Assembly (NCBI RefSeq): GCF_000633935.1
Contig: NZ_KK214998.1
Coordinates: 345,946 to 409,945, forward strand
Reading direction: 5' to 3'
DNA: 64,000 nucleotides
Origin: Ectothiorhodospira haloalkaliphila ATCC 51935
Lineage (GTDB): Bacteria > Pseudomonadota > Gammaproteobacteria > Ectothiorhodospirales > Ectothiorhodospiraceae
In this document: positions 9,793-18,373 of the stretch, in pieces
Layout of the letters: the number at the start of each line of letters is the position of its first letter
Numbering within the stretch: position 1 is the stretch's first letter
Position numbers and translations under genes: made by a program
Notes under the pieces: model-generated
Databases searched by the model: none
Told to the model about the DNA's origin: nothing
The model's input: the letters and a program-made list of their open reading frames with translations, nothing else

Positions 9793-10596
9793 TCATCGGG
9801 GACTGTCGTGCCACTCCAGGGAGCGGAGGTTGAGAACCACGCTATCGCCGTTCTGCTCCTGCTCCAGGCGCACCGGCAGGTAGTTCATGCGCGGCGCGAA
9901 CCAGGTGCTGACAGTGGTATCCCTATCCTCGATCTCCCGGATCACGGGAATGGCCTCCACCCGGCCCATGGGGGTGGTGATGTTGCGCGGCTCTCCCACC
10001 GTGAAGTGATAGGTGCGAACACGGTCGCGATCCACGATGGTCTGGCTGAATTCCTTCTCGCCCCGGTGCAGCCTGTTGATCATGGCCAGTTGCAGGGCAA
10101 AACGATCCACCGCGTCGTGGGGCAGGTCCAGTTCGAAGGGCTTGTCATTGTGCATGCCCTTCACCCGATACTCCTCCCAGTCGAAACGGCTCTCGGTGAG
10201 CCGCTTGCGGCTGCCGCCGGTATGGCTGTAGAGGTACTCCTCGCTGCGCAGGCCGTCGGGCGTCATGCGCATGATGCTTTGTTCGATGATCTCGTCACTA
10301 CGCACCCAGGAGAGCACGCCGGTGGGTCGCAGGCGGGCGCGGTATCGCAGGAACTGCCCCTCGCGGGTGAGGGTGATGTGTCCCACCACCGAGAGCCCCA
10401 TCTTCTGGGCCTCGTACTCCGCGGTGTAGGAGGGCGGGACGAAGGGCATGGACTGGGCCGCCACCGGCAGACAGGCCAGCAACAGTACCAGGCCCAGCAC
10501 CATGGCGAGCGCCGCGGCCAGGGGCCTGGGTGCCCGATCAGGCGTCCAATGGTGTGTCGGCCTCCACCTGGAGGGGGGTGTGCAGGGTTTTTTCAT
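9793..10596 (-). CDS. DUF3108 family secreted protein
   Basis: About 267 residues. A basic N-terminus is followed by a hydrophobic stretch (AAALAMVLGLVLLLACLPVA) ending in AQS, a signal peptide for export. The mature region (YTAEYEAQKMGLSVVGHITLT at its start, then LRYRARLRP and DTTVSTWFAPRMNYLPVR) is the pattern of DUF3108, a beta-rich periplasmic family of unknown activity. Its gene overlaps the end of purN by about 60 bases, an order also common in other gammaproteobacteria. I chose ATG 10596, which has a GGTAAGG site; a shorter form from ATG 10503 is possible. Confidence 0.8.
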   Translation of the reverse strand: MKKPCTPPSRWRPTHHWTPDRAPRPLAAALAMVLGLVLLLACLPVAAQSMPFVPPSYTAEYEAQKMGLSVVGHITLTREGQFLRYRARLRPTGVLSWVRSDEIIEQSIMRMTPDGLRSEEYLYSHTGGSRKRLTESRFDWEEYRVKGMHNDKPFELDLPHDAVDRFALQLAMINRLHRGEKEFSQTIVDRDRVRTYHFTVGEPRNITTPMGRVEAIPVIREIEDRDTTVSTWFAPRMNYLPVRLEQEQNGDSVVLNLRSLEWHDSPR

Positions 10597-11209
10597 CAAG
10601 CCTTACCTGTCCATCTGCGAGTGTCAGCCGCCCCTGGCAGAACCAGCGCACCACCTGGGGATAAACGCGGTGTTCCTGCTGCTGTACGCGGGCGGCCAGG
10701 ATGTCGGGTGTGTCATCCCTGAGCACCGGCACCCGGGCCTGTATGATCACCGGACCGCCGTCCAGTTCGGTGTTGACGAAATGAACGCTGCAGCCGTGAC
10801 CTTCGACACCGTCCTTGAGCGCCCGTTCATGAGTATGCAGCCCCCGGTAGGCGGGCAGCAGCGATGGGTGGATGTTGATCAGTCGGCCCGCGTAGTGACC
10901 CACGAAGTCCGGAGTGAGCACACGCATGAAGCCGGCCAGCACCACCAGATCCGGGGCATGGGCATCGATGCCGGTCATCAGGGCGGCGTCGAAGGCCTCT
11001 CGGTCCCCATGATCCCGATGATTGATGACCTCATGGTGAATCCCTGCGCGGGCAGCCCGATCAAGGCCCGCCACGCCGGGGCGGTTGCTGATCACGGCGC
11101 GAATGCAACCGGGGATGCGGCCATCCTTCACGGCGTCGATCAGGGCCTGGAGGTTGGTGCCCGATCCCGAGATGAGCACCACGATGCCCGGCTGTGCGGC
11201 AGCGCCCAT
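10538..11209 (-). CDS. purN: Phosphoribosylglycinamide formyltransferase PurN
   Basis: 223 residues. Converts GAR to FGAR with 10-formyltetrahydrofolate, step 3 of purine synthesis. The N-terminal IVVLISGSGTNLQAL is the phosphate-binding loop. The catalytic signature is seen as LINIHPSLLPAYRG, with HERALKDGVEGHGCSVH just after it, supplying the catalytic His and the Gly-rich loop. Its ATG overlaps the purM stop in the form ATGA, so the two are translationally coupled. Confidence 0.96.
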   Translation of the reverse strand: MGAAAQPGIVVLISGSGTNLQALIDAVKDGRIPGCIRAVISNRPGVAGLDRAARAGIHHEVINHRDHGDREAFDAALMTGIDAHAPDLVVLAGFMRVLTPDFVGHYAGRLINIHPSLLPAYRGLHTHERALKDGVEGHGCSVHFVNTELDGGPVIIQARVPVLRDDTPDILAARVQQQEHRVYPQVVRWFCQGRLTLADGQVRLDEKTLHTPLQVEADTPLDA

Positions 11210-12264
11210 CAGCGTACCAGTTCCACGTGAGGTGCACCCTCGCCCGGGGCGATCTCACCCAGGCGCCAGCTGTTGATGCCCTCGTTCTTCAGGAGTTCCT
11301 GGGCGGCAGCAACCGCCTGGGAGGGTAGCACCACCACCATGCCGATGCCGCAGTTGAAGGTGCGCAGCATCTCCCGTTCCTCCACGCCCCCGGCCTGGCG
11401 CAGCCAGTCGAACACGGCCGGTCGTGGCCAGGCATCCGGGTTCACCCGGGCCTGGGTGCCTTCGGGCATCACCCGGGGCAGGTTTTCCAGCAGACCGCCC
11501 CCGGTGATATGGGCCAGGGCGTGCACGGGCTGGGCCTGCATCAGGGCCAGCAGGGGTTTGACATAGATCCGCGTGGGGGCCATCAGGGCCTCACCCAGGG
11601 TCACCTCGCCACAGGGGGCGTCCAGATCCGCTTCGGTCAGCTCGATCAGTCGCCGGATCAGGGAATAGCCGTTGGAATGGGGGCCGGAGGCCTCCAGGCC
11701 GAGCAGGACATCACCGGGGCCCACCTGGCTGCCGTCGATCAGACGGGACTTTTCCACGATGCCCACCGCAAACCCGGCCAGATCGTATTCTCCGTCTCCG
11801 TACATGCCCGGCATCTCGGCGGTTTCTCCACCCACCAGTGCGCAGCCTGCCAGAGCGCAGCCGTCGGCAATGCCCTTCACCACGTCGGCGGCGGTGTCCA
11901 CGTCCAGGGCGCCGGTGGCGTAGTAATCCAGAAAGAACAGGGGTTCGGCCCCCTGAACGATGATGTCATTGACGCACATGCCCACCAGGTCGATCCCGAT
12001 GCTGTCGTGGCGTCCCAGCTGCTGGGCCAGCTTCAGCTTGGTGCCCACGCCATCCGTGCCGGAGACCAGCACCGGTTCGCGGTAATCCTGCCAGGGGAGC
12101 TCGAACAGGGCACCAAAGCTCCCCAGGCCCGCCATCACGCCGGGGCGCCGGGTGCGCTGGGCATGGGGCTTGATGCGCTCCACAAGGGCATTGCCTGCAT
12201 CGATATTGACGCCAGCATCCTGGTACCGGATGCCCTGGGCGGGTGGTTTGTCGTTCTGGGCCAT
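11209..12264 (-). CDS. purM: Phosphoribosylformylglycinamidine cyclo-ligase PurM
   Basis: 351 residues, the usual AIR synthetase length. Catalyses ATP-dependent ring closure of FGAM to AIR. Recognisable segments are [19 protein letters not shown] at the N-terminus, [15 protein letters not shown] for nucleotide binding, [12 protein letters not shown], and [15 protein letters not shown]. It is the first gene of a - strand operon continuing into purN and DUF3108. AAGGACA lies just upstream of the ATG. The 200-base gap to the divergent DUF2066 gene must hold both promoters. Confidence 0.97.
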   Translation of the reverse strand: MAQNDKPPAQGIRYQDAGVNIDAGNALVERIKPHAQRTRRPGVMAGLGSFGALFELPWQDYREPVLVSGTDGVGTKLKLAQQLGRHDSIGIDLVGMCVNDIIVQGAEPLFFLDYYATGALDVDTAADVVKGIADGCALAGCALVGGETAEMPGMYGDGEYDLAGFAVGIVEKSRLIDGSQVGPGDVLLGLEASGPHSNGYSLIRRLIELTEADLDAPCGEVTLGEALMAPTRIYVKPLLALMQAQPVHALAHITGGGLLENLPRVMPEGTQARVNPDAWPRPAVFDWLRQAGGVEEREMLRTFNCGIGMVVVLPSQAVAAAQELLKNEGINSWRLGEIAPGEGAPHVELVR

Positions 12265-12464
12265 GGTGCATGTCCTTGAGTGGATGGATGCCGGCTGGCG
12301 CTTGGCGGGGCAGGGCCGGCAATCGGGTCGCGAACCGGTGCCTGCCGGGTGCTGACGGGGGCTGTGATGTTAGCGACGCCGGGTGTTGCTGTAAACCGAG
12401 GCGGTGGGCCCGGCAGTTATGGTATTTTAGCCGCACAGACACCCCTAGCCCTAGTCCTGGTGCC

Positions 12465-13529
12465 ATGAAATCAGTTGTTCAGTCCCGGCCGTTCCTATCC
12501 GTGGTTTTGGCGCTCGCCGCCCTGGCCTGGGCTCCGGTCGCGCTGGCGCTGCCCCCGGCAGGCCTGGATGAGGCCCAGGTGCCCGTGGATACCCGCGATC
12601 GGCCCGAGCGCGCCGAGGCCTTCTCCAGGGCCCTGGGTCAGGTGCTGGTCAAATATACCGGAGATCGTGCCCTGGCTGACGATGAGCGGGTGGCCGGGTT
12701 CCTGGAACAGGCCCCCCGTCATGTCCGTCAATACCGCTACCAGGAGCAACCTGACGGCAGCAATGCCCTATGGGTGCGCTTTGACACGGCCCCCCTGGAG
12801 CGTTTCCTGCGCGACAGTGGTCTGCCGGTCTGGGGACGGGACAGGCCGGCCTTGCTGGTCTGGATGCTGGTGCAGGATGATGAAGAGCGGCGCCTGGTGG
12901 GCGATCAGGATGCCGGTGAGGCACGCCACGCCATGGAGCGTGTTGCCCGCGAGCGCGGCCTGCCGTTGATCTTCCCTCTGCTGGACATGGAAGACCAGGC
13001 CCGTGTCAGCCCCGCCGATGTGGTGGGTGGGTTTGACGATTCCTTGCGCGAGGCCTCTGCCCGCTACAGCCCCGATGGCATGCTCGTGGTGCGTGTCCGT
13101 GAGCGCGGCGGCAACTGGGAGGGGCGTTTCCAACTGCATGTGGAGCAAGGCGGCGGCAGCTGGGAGATGCGGGATGGTCAACTGTCAGGCCTCATGCAGC
13201 AGGGAGTGGACCAGGTGGCGGATAATCTGAGCCGGCAGATGGTGGTCACGGGTCTGCAGCAGGACCGGGAGGGTGTGAAGGTCGTGGTGACGGGGATCGG
13301 CTCCCTGTCCGACTACCTGCGCGCCGGCCGGTACCTGTCGAATATGGCCCCGGTGAGCCGTGTGCAGCCCCAGGGCCTGGATGCTGAGCGGGCCCTGTTC
13401 CTGGTGCAGGTGCGTGGCGAGGCCAGGGATCTGGAACGGGCCGCGCGGCTGGGCTCCACCCTGGCGCCCGCATCCCTGGATGATGAAAACGAGGCCGGCG
13501 AGGCCCTTGGATTCAGGTTGCTGCGGTGA
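12465..13529 (+). CDS. DUF2066 domain-containing exported protein
   Basis: 354 residues with a clear signal peptide (MKSVVQSRPFLSVVLALAAL, then AWAPVALA). The mature part begins with the DUF2066 pattern: VPVDTRDRPERAEAFSRAL, then GQVLVKYTG and FLEQAPRHVRQYRY. Function is unknown; the family is found next to purM and hda in many gammaproteobacteria, as here. ATG 12465 was chosen because it opens directly into the signal peptide. The stop overlaps the GTG start of the next gene by four bases. Confidence 0.8.
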   Translation: MKSVVQSRPFLSVVLALAALAWAPVALALPPAGLDEAQVPVDTRDRPERAEAFSRALGQVLVKYTGDRALADDERVAGFLEQAPRHVRQYRYQEQPDGSNALWVRFDTAPLERFLRDSGLPVWGRDRPALLVWMLVQDDEERRLVGDQDAGEARHAMERVARERGLPLIFPLLDMEDQARVSPADVVGGFDDSLREASARYSPDGMLVVRVRERGGNWEGRFQLHVEQGGGSWEMRDGQLSGLMQQGVDQVADNLSRQMVVTGLQQDREGVKVVVTGIGSLSDYLRAGRYLSNMAPVSRVQPQGLDAERALFLVQVRGEARDLERAARLGSTLAPASLDDENEAGEALGFRLLR

Positions 13530-14095
13530 GTCTGCGTCAACTACCCAACACGATCACACTGCTGCGCATCGCCCTGACGGTGCCCATTGTCTGGGCGCTG
13601 CTGGTCGAGCAATACGGGCTGGTGCTGTGGCTGCTGCTCCTGGCCGGACTGTCCGATGCCCTGGACGGCTGGCTTGTGCGCCGCTACGGCTGGTACACCC
13701 GCCTGGGCGGATATCTGGACCCGCTGGCGGACAAGATACTGGTGGTGAGCACCTACTTCACCGTGGCCTGGACGGGGCTGCTGCCCTGGTGGCTGGTGGC
13801 CCTGGTGGTGGCCCGGGAGGTCATCATTCTCAGTGGTGCCCTGGCCTTCCGGGCGGTGACGCGCAGCCTGGAGATGCAACCGCTGTTCATCAGCAAGGTG
13901 AACACCTTCATGCAGATCGTGCTGGTCCTCTCGGTCATCGTGAGCGCGGGGGTGCTCTCCCTGCCGGCCTGGTATCTGGATGGCATGCTCCTGCTGGTGC
14001 TTTTCACCACGGTCAGCAGCGGCCTGGCCTATGTGGTGGCCTGGAGTCGCAAGGCCTTCAATCATGGCCGTGCCACCGTTGAACCCCCGCGGTGA
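13526..14095 (+). CDS. CDP-alcohol phosphatidyltransferase family membrane protein (PgsA-like)
   Basis: 189 residues, with several hydrophobic helices (for example VPIVWALLVEQYGLVLWLLLL in two pieces, and LVALVVAREVIIL). The catalytic motif DxxDGxxARx8GxxxDxxxD is present as DALDGWLVR, then GGYLDPLADK with the correct spacing; only the Ala before Arg is replaced by Val. Enzymes of this family displace CMP from a CDP-alcohol to make phospholipids such as phosphatidylglycerol phosphate. The acceptor alcohol is not decided by the sequence. The start is GTG 13526 inside the GTGA overlap with DUF2066, indicating coupled translation. Confidence 0.85.
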   Translation: MSLRQLPNTITLLRIALTVPIVWALLVEQYGLVLWLLLLAGLSDALDGWLVRRYGWYTRLGGYLDPLADKILVVSTYFTVAWTGLLPWWLVALVVAREVIILSGALAFRAVTRSLEMQPLFISKVNTFMQIVLVLSVIVSAGVLSLPAWYLDGMLLLVLFTTVSSGLAYVVAWSRKAFNHGRATVEPPR

Positions 14096-14099
14096 CGTC

Positions 14100-14795
14100 A
14101 TGACCCAGCAACTGACCCTGGATGTGGCGCTGCGTGATGGCGCCACTTTCGATGTCTTTCACTCCGGTGACCATCCTTTGGGCCCGGAGGCGGTGCGTGC
14201 GGCCGCTCAGGGCACGGGGGAGCCCCAGGTGTACCTTTTCGGTGAAGCCGGCTGCGGCAAGACGCATCTGCTGGAGGCGGCCTGCCATGAGGTTTGCCGG
14301 GCGGGGGGACGGATCGCCTATCTGCCCATGGGGCTGCTGGCCGATAGTGGCCCGGGCGTCCTGGATGGCTGGGAGGGGCTGGATCTCATCGCTCTGGACG
14401 ACCTGGACCGGATGCCGAGGGCGGCAGATTTCGAGCGGGCCCTGTTCGACTTCATCAATCGTCAGCGGGATGCCGGGACGCGCCTGGTGCTCGCCTCGCG
14501 CACGGCCCCGCAGTCCCTCTCCGTGGCCCTCCCGGATTTGCGATCGCGTCTGCTCTGGGGGCCGGTGTTCCAGCTCCATGAGCTCAGTGACGTCCACAAG
14601 CGTGAGGTGCTCGTGCACCGTGCCCGCCGTCGCGGTTTTGACCTGCCCCCGGACGCCTGTGACTACCTGCTGCGCCACAAGCGCCGGGATCTGACTTCAC
14701 TCATGGGGCTTCTGGACCGCCTGGACAAGGCCTCGCTCCGGGACAAGCGCAAGATCACCCTGCCTTTCGTGCGCAAGGTGCTCCAGGCCGACTAG
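14100..14795 (+). CDS. hda: DnaA regulatory inactivator Hda
   Basis: 231 residues, the usual Hda length: a AAA+ domain without the DnaA DNA-binding domain. The N-terminal QQLTLDV is the sliding-clamp-binding motif of Hda. The Walker A motif is GEAGCGKT (residues 48-55), and Walker B is LIALDDLDRM. Hda on the DNA-loaded beta clamp stimulates ATP hydrolysis by DnaA and so prevents re-initiation. It follows the phosphatidyltransferase gene by four bases, and its stop codon overlaps that of the convergent DUF2069 gene. Confidence 0.93.
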   Translation: MTQQLTLDVALRDGATFDVFHSGDHPLGPEAVRAAAQGTGEPQVYLFGEAGCGKTHLLEAACHEVCRAGGRIAYLPMGLLADSGPGVLDGWEGLDLIALDDLDRMPRAADFERALFDFINRQRDAGTRLVLASRTAPQSLSVALPDLRSRLLWGPVFQLHELSDVHKREVLVHRARRRGFDLPPDACDYLLRHKRRDLTSLMGLLDRLDKASLRDKRKITLPFVRKVLQAD

Positions 14796-15145
14796 GCCTT
14801 CGCGGCCTCGCCGCGCGCGGCCTTCGCATACCCCAGGCATCCGGCGAAAAATACCAGACTCAGCACCAGCATCAGCAGCCCATACGCCTGATGCCCGCCT
14901 GTCGTGGCCATGCCTACACCGATCACCACATAGGGCAGGGCCAGCAGGCTGCTCCAGACGTGGGTCTGGGGGCGCCCGTACAGCAGCCCTCGCAAGGGGA
15001 TCAGTAGTGGCCCGCCCAGCAGAAGCAGCAGCAGGGAGCGGGGGAAGTCCTCCGGGGGCGAGGCCCAGGTGGTGGCGATCACGATCAGGGCCAGCAGACC
15101 GAAGAAGCCGCCCAGGGTGAGCATGCGGTAGTTGCGCTTCGACAC
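14792..15145 (-). CDS. DUF2069 family membrane protein
   Basis: 117 residues with four likely membrane helices (LTLGGFFGLLALIVIATTW, then LLLLLLGGPLLIPL, then LLALPYVVIGVGMA, then LLMLVLSLVFFAGCLG). It matches the DUF2069 pattern, a small inner-membrane family of unknown function often next to wrbA. The start is GTG 15145, four bases after the wrbA stop and preceded by GGGGTGA; a longer form from an ATG inside wrbA is less likely. Confidence 0.8.
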   Translation of the reverse strand: MSKRNYRMLTLGGFFGLLALIVIATTWASPPEDFPRSLLLLLLGGPLLIPLRGLLYGRPQTHVWSSLLALPYVVIGVGMATTGGHQAYGLLMLVLSLVFFAGCLGYAKAARGEAAKA

Positions 15146-15149
15146 GATA

Positions 15150-15821
<672 letters not shown>

Positions 15822-15852
15822 TCAAAGGTTTTGTCTGTAGGTGGTTGTTGCC

Positions 15853-15881
15853 TTGACGGTTTTGTAGTCTGATGCTAGTGT
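15853..15881 (+). promoter_or_regulatory. Candidate sigma-70 promoter for the small lipoprotein gene
   Basis: TTGACG at 15853-15858 and TAGTGT at 15876-15881 are separated by 17 bases, pointing toward the lipoprotein gene at 15916. Seen by eye only. Confidence 0.5.
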
Positions 15882-15915
15882 CCTCACATCTCTCACGGGA
15901 GCCTCAGACGCCATC

Positions 15916-16251
15916 GTGAACTCTAATCGCATGCTGCTTTTCTTTCCCCGCCCTGTCGGCCGGCGTCGCGCCATATTATACGCCCTGGCCCTGCTTGTGG
16001 GGGCCGTGCTGATGCTGTCGGGCTGTGCCACCACGCCGCCCGTTCAGGAGATGAGTGATGCCCGGCAGGCCCTGAGGGCAGCCGAGGAGGCTCGGGCCCC
16101 CGACCTTGCGGGCGACACCTATCAGCGTTCCCGAGAACTGCTGGAGCAGGCCGAAACCCGGTTGCAGCAGGGTGAGTACCGCTCAGCACGCTACAAGGCC
16201 AAGGAGGCCAAGCGTCTGGCCATTGAGGCCCGCATTCGGTCCGGGGATTGA
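15916..16251 (+). CDS. Small DUF4398-like lipoprotein
   Basis: 111 residues. After a basic start, a hydrophobic stretch ends in the lipobox LSGC, so the mature protein is a lipid-anchored domain of about 74 residues. That domain is a charged, Ala/Arg/Glu-rich helix pair (MSDARQALRAAEEARAPDLA, then LLEQAETRLQQGEYRSARYK), the pattern of DUF4398, a family of envelope lipoproteins without known activity. The start is uncertain: GTG 15916 gives the full signal peptide, ATG 15931 a shorter one. A second lipoprotein gene follows, with its own possible -10 box (TAGAAT at 16289). Confidence 0.7.
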   Translation: MNSNRMLLFFPRPVGRRRAILYALALLVGAVLMLSGCATTPPVQEMSDARQALRAAEEARAPDLAGDTYQRSRELLEQAETRLQQGEYRSARYKAKEAKRLAIEARIRSGD

Positions 16252-16358
16252 CCCCGTCGTGCGGTTCGCGTTGCGCTGCGGGATCGTCTAGAATAACAGG
16301 CATCGGGGGGCGTCCCCTTTGTCTCGCTTACCAAGATCAAAAAAGGGAGTCTGTGGCC

Positions 16359-16946
16359 GTGAAAACCAAAAAGAACACGATACTTTTGGCGGGCGTGGTG
16401 TCCGCGGCCCTGCTGTCGGGCTGCGCCACCGTGTCGGAGACCCCTGTAGGAACAGCCTACCTGGTGGATGCAAGTGGCGAGCATGTGAGAAGCGCCGCCG
16501 GGGACTGCTGGCGCACCGGCTACTGGACCGAAGAGCGAGCCAACGAGACCTGCGATCCGCAGCTGTTTGCCCGTGCCCCTGAGCCGGCTCCAGAGCCCAC
16601 CCCCGAGCCTGCACCGCCTCCGGCCGAGCCGGAGCCGGAACCTGAGCCCAGTTTCATGTCGTATCACGTGGAGCGGGGTGATAGCCTCTGGAAAATCTCT
16701 GGCAAGAGTTCCGTGTACGGCAACCCCTACCAGTGGCCCCTGATCTACCGCGCCAACGTGGACCAGATCCGCGATGCCGACCTGATCTTCCCGGGGCAGG
16801 AGTTGCGGATCGAGCGGAATCCGGCATCGGCCGACGTGGACGAGGCGGTACGGCATGCCCGCACCCGGGGCGCCTGGCAGGTCGGCCCGGTGGAGCGCTC
16901 TGACCTGCGCTACCTGGAACAGTATGGGCTGTCTCCCAAGCGTTGA
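16359..16946 (+). CDS. LysM-domain lipoprotein
   Basis: About 195 residues. A signal peptide ends in the lipobox LLSGC. A proline/glutamate-rich linker (PEPAPEPTPEPAPPPAEPEP and on, roughly residues 73-95) leads to one LysM domain (YHVERGDSLWKISGKSSVYG, then PLIYRANVDQIRDADLIFPG and QELRI). LysM binds glycan, here probably peptidoglycan, so the protein may link the outer membrane and cell wall. GTG 16359 is nine bases after GGGAG; GTG 16353 is also in frame but too close to that site. The frame is open further upstream without a ribosome-binding site. Confidence 0.8.
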   Translation: MKTKKNTILLAGVVSAALLSGCATVSETPVGTAYLVDASGEHVRSAAGDCWRTGYWTEERANETCDPQLFARAPEPAPEPTPEPAPPPAEPEPEPEPSFMSYHVERGDSLWKISGKSSVYGNPYQWPLIYRANVDQIRDADLIFPGQELRIERNPASADVDEAVRHARTRGAWQVGPVERSDLRYLEQYGLSPKR

Positions 16947-16994
16947 TCCTGGGGGGCTTCGGGCCCGAACATGACCAATGCCGCAGTACTTGAT

Positions 16995-17022
16995 GGAAGG
17001 GCCCGCCTTGGCGGGCCCTTCC
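16995..17022 (+). terminator. Perfect 13-bp hairpin after the LysM gene
   Basis: GGAAGGGCCCGCC pairs exactly with GGCGGGCCCTTCC around a two-base TT centre. No T-run follows. It lies between the LysM gene and the acylphosphatase gene and probably ends or protects the upstream transcript. Confidence 0.5.
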
Positions 17023-17070
17023 ACGTTGTGCCCACCTGTCGAAAGACAGCCGGATACGGAGTCAAACATC

Positions 17071-17352
17071 ATGTCGCAGACCAACCACCAGACCATGCGC
17101 TGCTGGGTATCAGGCCGTGTGCAGGGCGTGTTCTTTCGGGCGTCCACCCAGGGCAAGGCACGGGAGTTGGGACTGGATGGATATGCCATGAACCTGCCGG
17201 ATGGGCGGGTTGAAGTGGTGGCCCGAGGCCCGGAAGCTGCGCTGGAGTCGCTCAGGCAATGGCTGCGCCAGGGACCACCCCAGGCGAGGGTGGACAGTCT
17301 CGACTGCGAGGCCTTTGCCGGGCCGGTGGAGTCGGGGTTTCACACCCGCTGA
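17071..17352 (+). CDS. Acylphosphatase
   Basis: 93 residues. The fold is recognisable from CWVSGRVQGVFFRASTQGKA, with the phosphate-binding loop GRVQGVFFR and its catalytic Arg, and from GYAMNLPDGRVEVVARG, with the catalytic Asn. The enzyme hydrolyses carboxyl-phosphate bonds such as acetyl phosphate. ATG 17071 has GGAG ten bases upstream; the longer open frame reads through the preceding hairpin. It converges on the HDOD gene, with 19 bases between the stops. Confidence 0.92.
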   Translation: MSQTNHQTMRCWVSGRVQGVFFRASTQGKARELGLDGYAMNLPDGRVEVVARGPEAALESLRQWLRQGPPQARVDSLDCEAFAGPVESGFHTR

Positions 17353-17371
17353 GGTGCTGGGCCATCCTGTC

Positions 17372-18253
17372 TCAGGCCCTGGCCCTGGGCAGGATGACGG
17401 TGAGGATTTCCAGGAACTGGGGCGTGATCTCGTCCCAGATGTCGTCCGTGTCCTCTTCCTCCAATTTCAGTGTTGTCCAGATGCCTGGATCCACCAGGCA
17501 CGCATAGCCACCATATTCACTGAAACTGCCGTGCTCGGTGCGATTGCTCAGAGCATCGGCCAGGTGCACCACCGATACCTCCAGGCTGGCCTGGTGAGCG
17601 GCGCCAGGCCGATGATGCCGCCCCACCGCTTCCTGCAGGACCGGTGGCAGGCCCCAGATGCGCAGCAGCTCCCCGCCCACGTCTGCGTGATCGAATCCCA
17701 GGACCTCCCGCTCCTGCTCCGCCAGCACCTGTTCATTGCCCCGGGAGATCATCAGGGCCTCCCGCAACTCCTCGGGATAACGGCTGTACAGCACCAGGCT
17801 GCCCACATCGTGCAGCAGGCCTGCCACGAACAGCCTCTCCGGATGCAGTACGTGGCAGCGTTGGGCCAGCGAGCGGGCCACCAGGGCAGTGAAGATGCTG
17901 TGACGCCAGAACACCGCCACATTGACCAGTTCGCAGGGCAGGCGCGAGAAAGTGTTCGTTGCGCTTACTGCCAGCGCCAGGTGATAAAGGGCGCGCGTGC
18001 CGATGATGGATATGGCCCGGGAGACCGTATCAATCCGGTTGGGCAGGCCGTACATGGCCGAGTTGGCCAGGTGCAGCACCTGGGCGCTCAGGTTGGGATC
18101 CTGTGTCACAATGGCGGCAATGCTGTTGGCCGAAGAGTGGGGCGCCTCCAGCGCCTGGCGCAGCCGGATGATGATTTCCGGCGGGGATATCAGGTGCGAC
18201 ACGTCCTTCAACAGGTCGCCGAGATCGAACCGCTTGTCTGAAAGGTCGCCCAT
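17372..18253 (-). CDS. HDOD domain signalling protein
   Basis: 293 residues, almost all one HDOD domain. The opening (LISPPEIIIRLRQALEAPHS and IVTQDPNLSAQVLHLANSAM) and the middle (RAISIIGTRALYHLAL) are typical. HDOD is a relative of the HD phosphohydrolase domain. LLHDVG retains an HD pair, but the full set of metal ligands of a true HD-GYP enzyme is not evident. HDOD proteins act in signalling and in stress or motility control without a settled chemistry. It is divergent from the DUF1631 gene, with about 120 bases between them. Confidence 0.87.
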   Translation of the reverse strand: MGDLSDKRFDLGDLLKDVSHLISPPEIIIRLRQALEAPHSSANSIAAIVTQDPNLSAQVLHLANSAMYGLPNRIDTVSRAISIIGTRALYHLALAVSATNTFSRLPCELVNVAVFWRHSIFTALVARSLAQRCHVLHPERLFVAGLLHDVGSLVLYSRYPEELREALMISRGNEQVLAEQEREVLGFDHADVGGELLRIWGLPPVLQEAVGRHHRPGAAHQASLEVSVVHLADALSNRTEHGSFSEYGGYACLVDPGIWTTLKLEEEDTDDIWDEITPQFLEILTVILPRARA

Positions 18254-18373
18254 GCGCTTGATTGGTCTCGAAAAAATTTGAATTTTGTCGCGTTTCCCAA
18301 GCCTAACTATGGACTATAAGACACTGAAGTCAACCGCGCCGGGAGCGGTTCCAAGCAACCCCAGGTTATCGCC

